Shown in pieces: positions 23,795 to 31,575 of a stretch of 64,000 nucleotides of DNA. How positions within the stretch are numbered: position 1 is the first letter of the stretch; every line of letters starts with the position of its first letter. The translations under genes and the position numbers were made by a program. This DNA is from Microbacterium sp. Yaish 1 (GTDB lineage Bacteria; Actinomycetota; Actinomycetes; Actinomycetales; Microbacteriaceae), in assembly GCF_002245215.1 (NCBI RefSeq), contig NZ_NPMR01000001.1, positions 1,733,593-1,797,592 of the forward strand. The letters run 5' to 3'. Under the pieces are notes generated by a model. That model was given only the letters and a program-made list of their open reading frames with translations, searched no databases and was not told where the DNA came from.

Positions 23795-24807
23795 CGCTCC
23801 TGCTTCCCTTCGGTGATGGCCCCGGCGGTGTCACGACGCAGCACGTAGCGCTGGTAGATGATCGCGACGACGAGGGAGATGAGGAAGATCACGACGGCGA
23901 CGGCGTTTCCGTAGCCGTAGCTGCCGGCGTTGCGGCCGTTGACGACCATGTAGGTGGCCATCGTCGAGGTGCCCGCTGTCGACGCGACGTACTGACCCCA
24001 GATGATGTAGACGAGGTCGAACAGCTGCAGTGCGCCGATGATCGACAGGAACGCCCAGATGCGCAGGGTCGGGGCGAGCAGCGGCAGGGTGATCCGCCAG
24101 TGCATCTGCCAGTAGCCCGCGCCGTCGAGGGCGGCGGCCTCGTAGAGCTCGTCGGGGATGCCCTGGAGGCCGGCGAGGAAGAGGATGACGGCGAAGCCGA
24201 CGTACTTCCAGGTCAGGATGCCCATGAGGGTCCAGATGGCGATCGAGGGGTCGGCGATCCAGTCGCGTGTGAGCGCCCCCAGGCCGAGCTGCTCGAGGGC
24301 CCCGTTGAGGGCGCCCTGGGTCTGCAGCATGAGCCCGAAGCCCGTGCCGACGACGACCTCGGCGATGACGTAGGGCACGAAGATCAGTACGCGGATGATC
24401 GACTGTCCCCGCATGCGGCGGTTGAGCAGCAGGGCGAGCAGGACCGCGACCGGCCCCTGGAGGACGAGGGATGCGACGACGATGATCGCGTTGTGGCTGA
24501 GGGCCTCGACGAACGTGGGGTCGGTGAGGATCGTGATGTAGTTCTGCAGGCCGACGAACTCGGTGGGCGGCCCGTAGCCCTGCCAGCGGAAGAAGCCGTA
24601 GTAGGCCGCCATCACCACGGGGAAGATGACGAACCCGACGAACATCACCAGGGCGGGGCCGACGAGCACCGCGATCTCGAGGCGACCCGACCAGCCCAGG
24701 CCTCGGCGGCGCCGGGAGGGCGAGGGCGTCGTGGTGACGCCCTCGCCCCGGGCCGCGAGATCCACGCCGCCGGCGGAGTCCGCGACGGCTGTCTCGCTGA
24801 GCGACAT
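23791..24807 (-). CDS. Carbohydrate ABC transporter permease (MalF-type)
   Basis: A 338-residue permease with an N-terminal basic SRRRRGLGW segment and six membrane helices. The EAA motif reads ELYEAAALDGAGYWQMHWRI near residue 225. It forms the translocation pore with the following MalG-type subunit. ATG at 24807 is 8 nt after the binding-protein stop; longer in-frame versions would run into that gene. Confidence 0.92.
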   Translation of the reverse strand: MSLSETAVADSAGGVDLAARGEGVTTTPSPSRRRRGLGWSGRLEIAVLVGPALVMFVGFVIFPVVMAAYYGFFRWQGYGPPTEFVGLQNYITILTDPTFVEALSHNAIIVVASLVLQGPVAVLLALLLNRRMRGQSIIRVLIFVPYVIAEVVVGTGFGLMLQTQGALNGALEQLGLGALTRDWIADPSIAIWTLMGILTWKYVGFAVILFLAGLQGIPDELYEAAALDGAGYWQMHWRITLPLLAPTLRIWAFLSIIGALQLFDLVYIIWGQYVASTAGTSTMATYMVVNGRNAGSYGYGNAVAVVIFLISLVVAIIYQRYVLRRDTAGAITEGKQER

Positions 24808-24815
24808 GATGCGGA

Positions 24816-26120
24816 TCAGCCCTTCTTCGCTGCGTCGGAGACCGACTGGATCATCTGCTCGGGCGTGCTCTTGCCCGCCAGCAGGTCGACGACTGCGACG
24901 TTGAGCGCGTTGCCGACGTTCTGCCCGAGGACGGTGTCGAGCCACTGCGAGACGAAGGGTGCCTTGTTGTACGCGGCGAGGACCTCCTGGAGGTACTCCT
25001 CCTCGACCGCCTCCTGCGCGACCGAGTTCACCGGCGGGGCGTTGAACGCCTTGTAGTAGGCCTCCTGCTGCTCGGCGCTGGCGAGGAAGTTCAGGAAGTC
25101 GGCGCACTCCTTCGGGGCCTTGGCCGAGCAGGAGTATCCGTCGACGCCGCCCATGATCGAGCCGGGCTCACCCGCCCCGCCCGACAGCTCGGGGAAGGGG
25201 AACCACGCCAGGTCGGGCAGCGGCTGCTCGTCCGGCGTGAGCGACGCGATGACGCCCGGGTTCCAGGCGCCCATGAGCTCCATGCCCGCCTGGTGGTTGG
25301 CGATGAGGCCCGCGCTGCTGCCCGCGCCCTGCTGAGCCGAGGTCGTGAGGTAGCCCTCGTTGAACGGCTGCAGCTGGGCGAAGTCGGCGAGGTCCTCGGC
25401 CGACTTCAGCCAGCACTCGTCGCTGAAGTCCTTCGAGTCGCCGGTCTTCTCGATCGTCTCCGGGCTGCACTCGCGCAGGGCGAAGTTGTAGAACCAGTGC
25501 GCCGCCGGCCAGGCATCCTTCGCGCCGAGGGCGATGGGCGCGATGCCGGCATCCTTGAGCTGCCCGACGACGGTCTCGAGGTCGTCGATCGTGGTGGGGG
25601 TCTCGGTGACTCCGGCCTGCGTGAACAGGTCGGAGCTGTACCAGAAGCCGCTCGGGAGCACCGCGAGCGGCATCGCCCACACCTTGTCCTGGTAGGTCTC
25701 GGCCTTGAACGAGCCCTCGGAGATCTCCTCTTTGGCGGTGTCGCCGATGAGGTCCGTGAGGTCCATGAGCTGGCCGGCCTGCACCATGGCGGCCATCTTG
25801 CCGCCGCCGCGCTGCAGGAAGATGTCGGGCGGGTCGCCCGCGTTGAGCGCGGTCTGGAGCTTGCCGTCCATGTCCTCGTTCTGCACGGACTGCATCGAGA
25901 TCTTGACGTTCTCGTTCTCCGCCTCGAACGCGGCGATGGCGTCCTTCCAGAACTCCTGGCCGGGGCCGGTCGTCGAGTTCTGCCAGAGCGTCATCTCGAC
26001 GGTGCCGTCGGCGCTGCCTCCGTCGCCGTTGCCGCTGCAGGAGGTGAGGGCGAGCGCCCCCACCGCCAGGACGGCTGCCGTGACGGCCGCCTTGCGGCGA
26101 GCCGTGATGGTGCGTGCCAT
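24816..26120 (-). CDS. Sugar-binding lipoprotein of ABC transporter
   Basis: A 434-residue extracellular solute-binding protein (family 1). The signal peptide has a basic start (MARTITARRK), a hydrophobic core, and the lipobox LTSC with the lipidated Cys at about residue 28, so it is anchored to the outside of the membrane. The mature part begins TVEMTLWQNS and contains GDPPDIFLQRGG, typical of oligosaccharide binders. AGAAGGAA precedes the ATG by 5 nt. It is the first gene of the operon and diverges from lacI-type gene 26327. Substrate is inferred to be the beta-glycoside cleaved by the GH3 enzyme. Confidence 0.94.
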   Translation of the reverse strand: MARTITARRKAAVTAAVLAVGALALTSCSGNGDGGSADGTVEMTLWQNSTTGPGQEFWKDAIAAFEAENENVKISMQSVQNEDMDGKLQTALNAGDPPDIFLQRGGGKMAAMVQAGQLMDLTDLIGDTAKEEISEGSFKAETYQDKVWAMPLAVLPSGFWYSSDLFTQAGVTETPTTIDDLETVVGQLKDAGIAPIALGAKDAWPAAHWFYNFALRECSPETIEKTGDSKDFSDECWLKSAEDLADFAQLQPFNEGYLTTSAQQGAGSSAGLIANHQAGMELMGAWNPGVIASLTPDEQPLPDLAWFPFPELSGGAGEPGSIMGGVDGYSCSAKAPKECADFLNFLASAEQQEAYYKAFNAPPVNSVAQEAVEEEYLQEVLAAYNKAPFVSQWLDTVLGQNVGNALNVAVVDLLAGKSTPEQMIQSVSDAAKKG

Positions 26121-26285
26121 GTGATTCCTTCTCTCTTCGTTGAGTGGACATCTGCCGATGAGCGCGCCGCGGCCGGGCCCGGGCTGGGCTGCTCGAACCG
26201 CCGAGCGGCGATGCTCGGTGTCGTCGGACATTCGCTGGTGCTGTCGGACACCGAAAGTTTGCGCGGGCAACAAAGAGGTGTCAAA

Positions 26286-26299
26286 CGTTTTCGAAAACG
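26286..26299. promoter_or_regulatory. LacI-type operator CGTTTTCGAAAACG
   Basis: A perfect 14-bp palindrome with the central CG typical of LacI/GalR operators, in the 206-nt region between the divergent binding-protein and lacI-type genes. It ends 28 nt before the lacI-type ATG, overlapping where the -35 of that gene should be, so the repressor could control both directions. The rest of 26121-26326 shows no gene. Confidence 0.85.
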
Positions 26300-26314
26300 G
26301 TTTCCATTTCGGGC

Positions 26315-26320
26315 TAGCAT
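26315..26320 (+). promoter_or_regulatory. -10 box TAGCAT, probable leaderless promoter
   Basis: TAGCAT ends 6 nt before the ATG at 26327, so the transcript would start at the initiation codon. No Shine-Dalgarno is seen before the ATG, which agrees. Confidence 0.6.
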
Positions 26321-26326
26321 GCGGTC

Positions 26327-27340
26327 ATGGACCGACGACGACCCACCATCCACGACGTCGCGGAGCGTGCCGGCGTCTCCGTGTCGACCGTGTCGAAGGC
26401 CGTCAACGGGCGTTACGGGGTCGCGACGGCGACCGTGGATGCCGTGATGGCGGCCGTCGCCGAGCTCGGATACGAGTCGAGCCTCATCGCCAGCAGCATG
26501 CGTTCACGCTCGACCGGTGTGATCGGCGTGCTCGTCGCCGACTTCGAGCCGTTCAGCGCCGAGATCCTCAAGGGCGTGGGCGAGGCTCTTCGCGACACCA
26601 GCTACGACCTGCTCGCCTACTCGGGGTCGCGCGGTGACGAGGAGGGGTGGGAGCGCCGGTCGCTGTCCCGCCTGAGCGGAACGCTGATCGACGGGGCGAT
26701 CATGGTCACCCCGACCGTGGTCAAGGCGAGCGCCGACGTCCCGCTCGTCGCGATCGACCCGCACACCGGTCCGGCCGATGTTCCCATCGTCGAGAGCGAC
26801 AGCTACGGCGGCGCCCGCGAGGCGACGGCCTACCTCATCGGCATGGGGCACACGCGCATCGGCTACATCGCCGGGCGCGCCGACCTGCGCTCGTCGATCG
26901 CGCGCGACGCCGGATACCGTCGGGCGCTCGCCGACGCCGGCATCCCGTTCGACGCGACCTACGTCGGCTCGGGGCGCTATCGCGAGGCGACGGTGCGCGA
27001 GGTCGCGATCGAGATGCTGTCGTCGCCGAACCGGCCCACCGCGGTCTTCGCGGCGAACGACGTATCGGCCATCGCGATCCTGCAGGTCGCCGCCGAGCTC
27101 GGGCTCGAGGTCCCCCGCGATCTGTCCATCGTCGGATTCGACGACATCCCCGAGGCGACACGGCTCCCGGTCCCTCTCACGACGGTGCGTCAGCCGATGG
27201 GGCGGCTGGGCGCCGCCGCCGTCCAGATGCTGCTGGCCCTCATGCGCGGCGAGACCCCGGCCGCCACGCACCTCCGGCTCCCGACGAAGCTCGTCGCCCG
27301 GCAGACGACCGCACCGCCGGTGCGGCAGCGGGCCGGATGA
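26327..27340 (+). CDS. LacI-family transcriptional regulator of the GH3/ABC operon
   Basis: A 337-residue repressor. The N-terminal HTH reads TIHDVAERAGVSVSTVSKAV, the hinge helix SLIASSMRS lies near residue 50, and a periplasmic-binding-protein-like effector domain follows (DFEPFSAEILKGV, PTAVFAANDVSAI, LSIVGFDDIPEA). It diverges from the binding-protein gene across a 14-bp LacI operator. It should release the operator when bound to a sugar derived from the GH3 substrate, or act as a local autoregulator. Confidence 0.94.
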   Translation: MDRRRPTIHDVAERAGVSVSTVSKAVNGRYGVATATVDAVMAAVAELGYESSLIASSMRSRSTGVIGVLVADFEPFSAEILKGVGEALRDTSYDLLAYSGSRGDEEGWERRSLSRLSGTLIDGAIMVTPTVVKASADVPLVAIDPHTGPADVPIVESDSYGGAREATAYLIGMGHTRIGYIAGRADLRSSIARDAGYRRALADAGIPFDATYVGSGRYREATVREVAIEMLSSPNRPTAVFAANDVSAIAILQVAAELGLEVPRDLSIVGFDDIPEATRLPVPLTTVRQPMGRLGAAAVQMLLALMRGETPAATHLRLPTKLVARQTTAPPVRQRAG

Positions 27341-27374
27341 CGGCCGGATGACGGCGTCGCACCGCGTCGCGCTC

Positions 27375-27380
27375 TAGGCT
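27375..27380 (+). promoter_or_regulatory. -10 box TAGGCT, probable leaderless promoter of dcd
   Basis: TAGGCT ends exactly 6 nt before the GTG at 27387. This decides between two in-frame GTGs (27381 and 27387) in favour of the second, which also gives the family N-terminus MLLSDRDI. Confidence 0.6.
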
Positions 27381-27386
27381 GTGTGC

Positions 27387-27992
27387 GTGCTGCTGAGTGA
27401 TCGCGACATCCGTGCCGGAATCGATCAGGGCCGCATCGGCCTCGACCCGTGGGATGCCTCGATGGTGCAGCCCTCGAGCGTCGACGTGCGCCTCGACCGA
27501 TACTTCCGGCTGTTCGACAACCACAAGTACCCCTTCATCGATCCGGCGCAGGACCAGCCCGAGCTGACGCGCCTGATCGAGGTCGAGCCGGACCAGCCGT
27601 TCATCCTGCACCCCGGCGAGTTCGCGCTGGGGTCGACCTTCGAGCAGGTGCGCCTCGGTGACGACGTCGCCGCGCGACTGGAGGGAAAGTCGTCGCTCGG
27701 GCGTCTCGGCCTCATCACCCACTCGACGGCCGGGTTCATCGATCCCGGGTTCTCCGGCCACGTGACGCTCGAGCTCGCCAACGTCGCGACTCTGCCGATC
27801 AAGCTCTGGCCGGGCATGAAGATCGGTCAGCTCTGCTTCTTCCAGCTCAGCTCGCCGAGCGAGAACTCCTACGGATCGGGCCCCTACGGCAATCGCTACC
27901 AGGGGCAGCGCGGGCCGACGGCATCCCGCTCCTTCCAGAACTTCCACCGCACCGACGTCGGCACGAACGACGCCGGGTCGCGCGGCGCCTGA
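27387..27992 (+). CDS. dcd: dCTP deaminase
   Basis: A 201-residue nucleotide deaminase producing dUTP (or dUMP in the bifunctional form) from dCTP for thymidylate synthesis. The N-terminus [13 protein letters not shown], the [13 protein letters not shown] segment, the active-site block [18 protein letters not shown] (catalytic Glu and Ser/Arg), and [14 protein letters not shown] are all in place. The C-terminal [17 protein letters not shown] covers the active site in the trimer. The preserved HSTAGFID block is the one seen in actinobacterial bifunctional dCTP deaminase/dUTPases, so it may release dUMP directly. Confidence 0.95.
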   Translation: MLLSDRDIRAGIDQGRIGLDPWDASMVQPSSVDVRLDRYFRLFDNHKYPFIDPAQDQPELTRLIEVEPDQPFILHPGEFALGSTFEQVRLGDDVAARLEGKSSLGRLGLITHSTAGFIDPGFSGHVTLELANVATLPIKLWPGMKIGQLCFFQLSSPSENSYGSGPYGNRYQGQRGPTASRSFQNFHRTDVGTNDAGSRGA

Positions 27993-28009
27993 CGCCCGGT
28001 CCGAGATGC

Positions 28010-28045
28010 ACGACGGCCCCGGGGTGTGAACCTCGGGGCCGTCGT
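28010..28045. terminator. Bidirectional terminator hairpin
   Basis: A perfect 12-bp stem (ACGACGGCCCCG at 28010-28021 with CGGGGCCGTCGT at 28034-28045) between the convergent dcd and MarR-like genes. It starts 17 nt after the dcd stop and ends 15 nt before the stop of the opposing gene. No T-run is present. Confidence 0.75.
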
Positions 28046-28060
28046 TCGGGATGTCGCGGA

Positions 28061-28669
28061 TCAGGCGGCGTCGCGCCCGGCCGCGAAGCCCGCCGTGAAG
28101 CCGCGTTCGAAGGCGCGCTCGCCGCGGCGCGGGTGCTCGCCGTGCCGCGGGTGGTCGCCGAAGCGAGGGCCGCAGCCGTGGCCGTGACGGTGACCGTGGC
28201 CGTGCCCGAAGCCGTGCCGGCCGCGAGGGCCGAATCGGCGCGGTGAGCTCTCGTCCCAGCCGAGCTCACGGGCGATCGCCTCGAGCGAGGCGAGGGTGGT
28301 GGCGTAGTCCGCGTCCGTCACGGTGCCGCGCACGCGATCGCGGACGCCGCTCACGAGCGCGTGGATGCGGTCGCGTTCGCGCCGTCCCTCTTCGGTGATG
28401 ATCCAGGCTCCGTCGCGCTCGACGGCCCAGCCGCGAGCTGCGAGGGAGCGGACGCGCTTGCCGCCCCGCTGCACGCGCTCGGCGAGCCCGGGGATGTCGC
28501 GCTCGCCGGCCAGGACGTTCAGAACCGCCCAGTCGCGGCGGTCGAGCCCTTCGGCGGACAGCGTCCGATGCATCTCGGACGACAGGGCCGTCTCGGCGGC
28601 GCGCATCCAGAAGGTCAGCGACCGCGTGCGCGGTTCGGGAGTCTCGGAGGTGTTGTCGTGCGTGTTCAT
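28061..28669 (-). CDS. MarR-like winged-helix regulator with His-rich C-terminus
   Basis: A 202-residue protein. About residues 10-130 look like a MarR-type winged helix (FWMRAAETALSSEMHRTL, RRDWAVLNVLAG, a recognition region around VQRGGKRVRSLAARGWAVE, then a wing and a dimerisation helix). After residue 145 comes a strikingly His/Gly/Arg-rich tail with alternating GHGHGHRHGHG. The tail could bind metal. ATG at 28669 with AAGGGAA upstream is preferred to an earlier ATG. It diverges from another His-rich MarR-type gene at 28782, and both probably share the operators between them. Confidence 0.8.
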   Translation of the reverse strand: MNTHDNTSETPEPRTRSLTFWMRAAETALSSEMHRTLSAEGLDRRDWAVLNVLAGERDIPGLAERVQRGGKRVRSLAARGWAVERDGAWIITEEGRRERDRIHALVSGVRDRVRGTVTDADYATTLASLEAIARELGWDESSPRRFGPRGRHGFGHGHGHRHGHGCGPRFGDHPRHGEHPRRGERAFERGFTAGFAAGRDAA

Positions 28670-28717
28670 GGTGTTCCCTTCGTGGGTCGGTGCGTCCGAC
28701 CCGAGATGTATGTCATG

Positions 28718-28740
28718 TGTCATGTATATGCACTATGACA
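28718..28740. promoter_or_regulatory. MarR-type operator candidate TGTCAT-N11-ATGACA
   Basis: Inverted TGTCAT (28718-28723) and ATGACA (28735-28740) in the 112-nt gap between divergent MarR-like genes. The gap is AT-rich compared with everything around it and carries further copies of the same half-site: TGTCAT at 28711, GCATGTCA near 28753, GCATGTAT near 28765. This looks like a cluster of binding sites for one or both regulators. Confidence 0.65.
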
Positions 28741-28781
28741 TGCAGATGAAGTGCATGTCAAGTCGCATGTATTCTCGGAGC

Positions 28782-29306
28782 ATGACGGCCTCCGACGACC
28801 CACAGATCGATGCCATCGCCGACGCCCTCGGTCGCCTGCGCGGACTGCGGCGGCTCGGGCCGGGCGTCGAGCGCGGATCGCATGCTCACGGACCGTTCGG
28901 GGTTCACGGCGGTCACGGCCCGCACGGCCATCACGGCGGCCCGTTCGCCGAGGGACGCAGCAGGATGGCGGGGCTCGCCCGCCTGCGCATGCTCGAGGCG
29001 CTCGTCGCGGCATCCCACCCGCTGACCGTCAGCGAGATCGGCGAGGCGATCGGTGTCGACCAGCCGCGTGCCTCGCGGCTCGTGCAGCAGGGGGTCGACC
29101 TCGGCCTGGTCCGCCGGGAAGCCGACCCCGACGACGCCCGCCGCACCCGCATCGCGCTCACCGACGAGGGGCGCCGATTCGCGCAGGGCGTGCGGGGTGA
29201 GCGTCGCGCGGCCCTCGGCAGCGCGCTCGACGGGTTCACCGACGACGAGCGCGCCGAGCTGGCCCGACTGCTCACCAAACTCGCCGACGCCTGGCCGCGC
29301 CCCTGA
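28782..29306 (+). CDS. MarR-family regulator with N-terminal His/Gly-rich segment
   Basis: A 174-residue MarR-type regulator. Residues about 25-50 are rich in His and Gly (HGPFGVHGGHGPHGHHGG). The winged helix follows: MAGLARLRMLEALVAA, then PLTVSEIGEAIGVDQPRASRLVQQ, with the wing DPDDARRTRIALTDEG and a C-terminal dimerisation helix. ATG at 28782 with CGGAG 3 nt upstream. It diverges from a second MarR-like gene that carries a His-rich tail. The paired His-rich segments suggest a shared ligand such as a metal; that is inference. Confidence 0.88.
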   Translation: MTASDDPQIDAIADALGRLRGLRRLGPGVERGSHAHGPFGVHGGHGPHGHHGGPFAEGRSRMAGLARLRMLEALVAASHPLTVSEIGEAIGVDQPRASRLVQQGVDLGLVRREADPDDARRTRIALTDEGRRFAQGVRGERRAALGSALDGFTDDERAELARLLTKLADAWPRP

Positions 29307-29384
29307 CCCTTAGCCGGTGTGACCACCGAGGGCAACTGGCCTTCCCCGCTTTGCGTCGCGCCGGTATCCTGCCACCCTGGTTCG

Positions 29385-31052
29385 GTGAGTACCGAGAATC
29401 AGCCCTCTCCCGCAGAACGCATAGCCGCGGTATCCAGTCCGGGCACGATCGCCCGCTGGGTCTTCTGGCCCGCCGCGGTCGTGATCGTCGGGTTCAGCGC
29501 GTTCGCGATCATCTTCCCCACCACGGCCGAGTCGTTCTTCGGCGCCATCCAGACCTCGATCGTCGACTCGTTCAACTGGTACTACGTCCTCATCGCCGCC
29601 TTCTTCGTCGGCTTCGCGATCTTCGTGGGCTTCAGCCGCTTCGGCGACATCAAGCTCGGGCGCGACGACGACGAGCCCGAGTTCTCGACGGGCTCGTGGT
29701 TCTCGCTCCTCTTCGCGGCGGGCATGGGCATCGGTCTCGTCTTCTACGGCGTCAGCGAGCCCCTCAGCCACTTCGTCGACCCGCGTCCGGGCGTCACCGG
29801 CACCGAGCAGCAGCTCGCGCAGAGCGCTCTGACGCAGACCTACCTGCACTGGGGCGTGCACGCCTGGGCGATGTACGTCGTCGTCGGGCTCGCCCTCGCG
29901 TACGCGATCCACCGTCGCCGCCGCCCGATCTCGATCCGCTGGGCGCTCGAGCCGCTGCTGGGCAACCGTGTCCGCGGCGCCGCCGGCAACGTCATCGACG
30001 CGGTCGCCCTCGTCGGCACGCTGTTCGGCGTCGCCACCTCGCTCGGCCTCGGCGTCATGCAGATGGGATCCGGGCTCGAGTTCATCGGCCTCCCGCCGAT
30101 GAACGACGCGATGCTCATCGGTCTCATCGCGATCGTCTCGGTCTTCGTGCTCTTCTCGGTCATCTCCGGAGTGACGAAGGGGATGAAGTGGCTCTCGAAC
30201 TTCAACCTCATCGTCGCCGGCCTGCTGCTGCTGTTCCTGCTCTTCGTCGGACCGACGCAGTTCCTGCTGCGCGAATGGGTGCAGTCGATCGGCGCCTACA
30301 TTCAGAACTTCATCGGCCTCTCCTTCACCGTCAGTGCTCTCCAGGGAGCCGCGGGTGAGGCGTGGCAGGCGCAGTGGACGTCGTTCTACTGGGGCTGGTG
30401 GATCTCGTGGGCACCCTTCGTCGGCATCTTCATCGCTCGCGTCAGCAAAGGCCGCACCGTCCGCCAGTTCGTCGCCGGCGTGCTGCTGGTCCCCACGCTG
30501 ATCGGCATCCTGTGGTTCGCCGTCCTCGGCGGCTCGGCGCTGTACCGCGAGCTCGAGCAGCCCGGGTCGATGCTCGCGGCAGACGGTTCGGTCAATCTGC
30601 AGGGGGCCCTGTTCCAGCTGCTCGAGAGTCTGCCCGCTGGCGGAGTGCTGACGATCGGAGCCATCGTCCTGATCGCGGTGTTCTTCGTCACCTCGGCCGA
30701 CTCGGGCGCGCTCGTCATGGGCATGATCGCGACCGGCGGAAATCCCGAGCCGCCGCGCTGGGTGCGCGTGTTCTTCGTCATCACGACCGCCGCCCTCGCG
30801 AGCGCCCTCCTGCTCGCCGGCGGCCTGCAGGCGCTGCAGACGGCCGCGATCCTGATCGCCCTGCCGTTCTCGATCGTGATGCTGCTGATGTGCTGGTCGA
30901 CGGTGCTCGCCTTCCAGCGCGAGCGCCGGGCGTACGCCCGCGCGGAGCGGGCGCAGTTCATCGAGCGGATCGGCGACCACTACGGGCTCGAGGTCGAGGA
31001 GCCGAACGAGCGGGGAGTGCGCTTCCCGTGGATCGGCGGCAGGCGCAGCTGA
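29385..31052 (+). CDS. BCCT-family betaine/choline/carnitine transporter
   Basis: A 555-residue, 12-helix transporter for quaternary ammonium osmolytes. Family signatures are AAGMGIGLVFYGVSEPLSHF near residue 108 and the aromatic-rich WTSFYWGWWISWAPFVGIF near residue 330, which form the betaine-binding site. The C-terminus is charged and cytoplasmic, as in osmosensing members. GTG at 29385 (VSTENQPSPAER) is preferred; TATCCT lies 14 nt upstream. A longer form from GTG 29319 would overlap that promoter. Uptake is likely Na+-coupled and osmotically controlled. Confidence 0.9.
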   Translation: MSTENQPSPAERIAAVSSPGTIARWVFWPAAVVIVGFSAFAIIFPTTAESFFGAIQTSIVDSFNWYYVLIAAFFVGFAIFVGFSRFGDIKLGRDDDEPEFSTGSWFSLLFAAGMGIGLVFYGVSEPLSHFVDPRPGVTGTEQQLAQSALTQTYLHWGVHAWAMYVVVGLALAYAIHRRRRPISIRWALEPLLGNRVRGAAGNVIDAVALVGTLFGVATSLGLGVMQMGSGLEFIGLPPMNDAMLIGLIAIVSVFVLFSVISGVTKGMKWLSNFNLIVAGLLLLFLLFVGPTQFLLREWVQSIGAYIQNFIGLSFTVSALQGAAGEAWQAQWTSFYWGWWISWAPFVGIFIARVSKGRTVRQFVAGVLLVPTLIGILWFAVLGGSALYRELEQPGSMLAADGSVNLQGALFQLLESLPAGGVLTIGAIVLIAVFFVTSADSGALVMGMIATGGNPEPPRWVRVFFVITTAALASALLLAGGLQALQTAAILIALPFSIVMLLMCWSTVLAFQRERRAYARAERAQFIERIGDHYGLEVEEPNERGVRFPWIGGRRS

Positions 31053-31110
31053 CACGGCCGCAGCAAATCGTCGCGACGGCGCCGGGCACGACCGCTCGGC
31101 GCCTTCGTCG

Positions 31111-31116
31111 TACGCT
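31111..31116 (+). promoter_or_regulatory. -10 box TACGCT, probable leaderless promoter
   Basis: TACGCT ends 6 nt before the ATG at 31123. The same spacing is found before dcd, the lacI-type gene and the GT87 gene. Confidence 0.5.
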
Positions 31117-31122
31117 GGGCGG

Positions 31123-31569
31123 ATGCCCCCGGTGTCTTCCGCCCGTCTGACCGATGTCCCCGCCGAGACGCTCTACCGCCTGCTCTGGCTGCGGGTGAGC
31201 GTCTTCGTCGTCGAGCAGGCCGCTGCCTATCCGGAGCTGGACGGCCGCGACCTCGAGCCCGACACCGAGCTCTTCTGGATCGAAGACGACGGGCAGGTGC
31301 TGGCGACACTCCGGCTGCTTCGCGATGCCTCGGGAAACGCCCGCATCGGCCGCGTGGCGACCGCGGCCGACGCGCGCGGCCGCGGTCTGTCTGCCCAGCT
31401 CATGCGTGCGGCGGTCGAGCGCGCCGGCGAGCGGTGGCCCGGGGCTGCGATCGACCTCGACGCGCAGAAGCACCTCGCCGACTGGTACGGGAGGTTCGGG
31501 TTCGCGATCAGCGGGCCGGAGTTCTCCGAGGACGACATCCCGCACGTGCCCATGCGCCGCGTCGCCTGA
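31123..31569 (+). CDS. GNAT acetyltransferase, ElaA-like
   Basis: A 148-residue GNAT-fold protein similar to ElaA. The N-terminal LYRLLWLRVSVFVVEQ segment is characteristic of ElaA, and the acetyl-CoA loop reads RVATAADARGRGLSAQLM (R/Q-x-x-G-x-G/A form) near residue 78. The C-terminal YGRFGFAISGPEF closes the fold. The acceptor substrate of ElaA proteins is unknown. It converges on the MFS gene with a 6-nt gap. Confidence 0.87.
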   Translation: MPPVSSARLTDVPAETLYRLLWLRVSVFVVEQAAAYPELDGRDLEPDTELFWIEDDGQVLATLRLLRDASGNARIGRVATAADARGRGLSAQLMRAAVERAGERWPGAAIDLDAQKHLADWYGRFGFAISGPEFSEDDIPHVPMRRVA

Positions 31570-31575
31570 ACCCGG

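Noticed and set aside
20543..23848. Very long open frames opposite real genes, such as here antisense to GH3, at 1288-3351 opposite nirB, at 34082-35689 opposite dnaK and at 43245-46373 opposite clpB
   Set aside because: They mirror well-conserved proteins and have Arg/Ala/Asp-rich composition produced by GC-rich codon positions. None shows a fold or a ribosome site.
22898..26120. Broken sugar importer because no ATPase gene is present
   Set aside because: Actinobacterial sugar importers commonly share an MsiK-type ATPase encoded elsewhere; all present subunits are intact.
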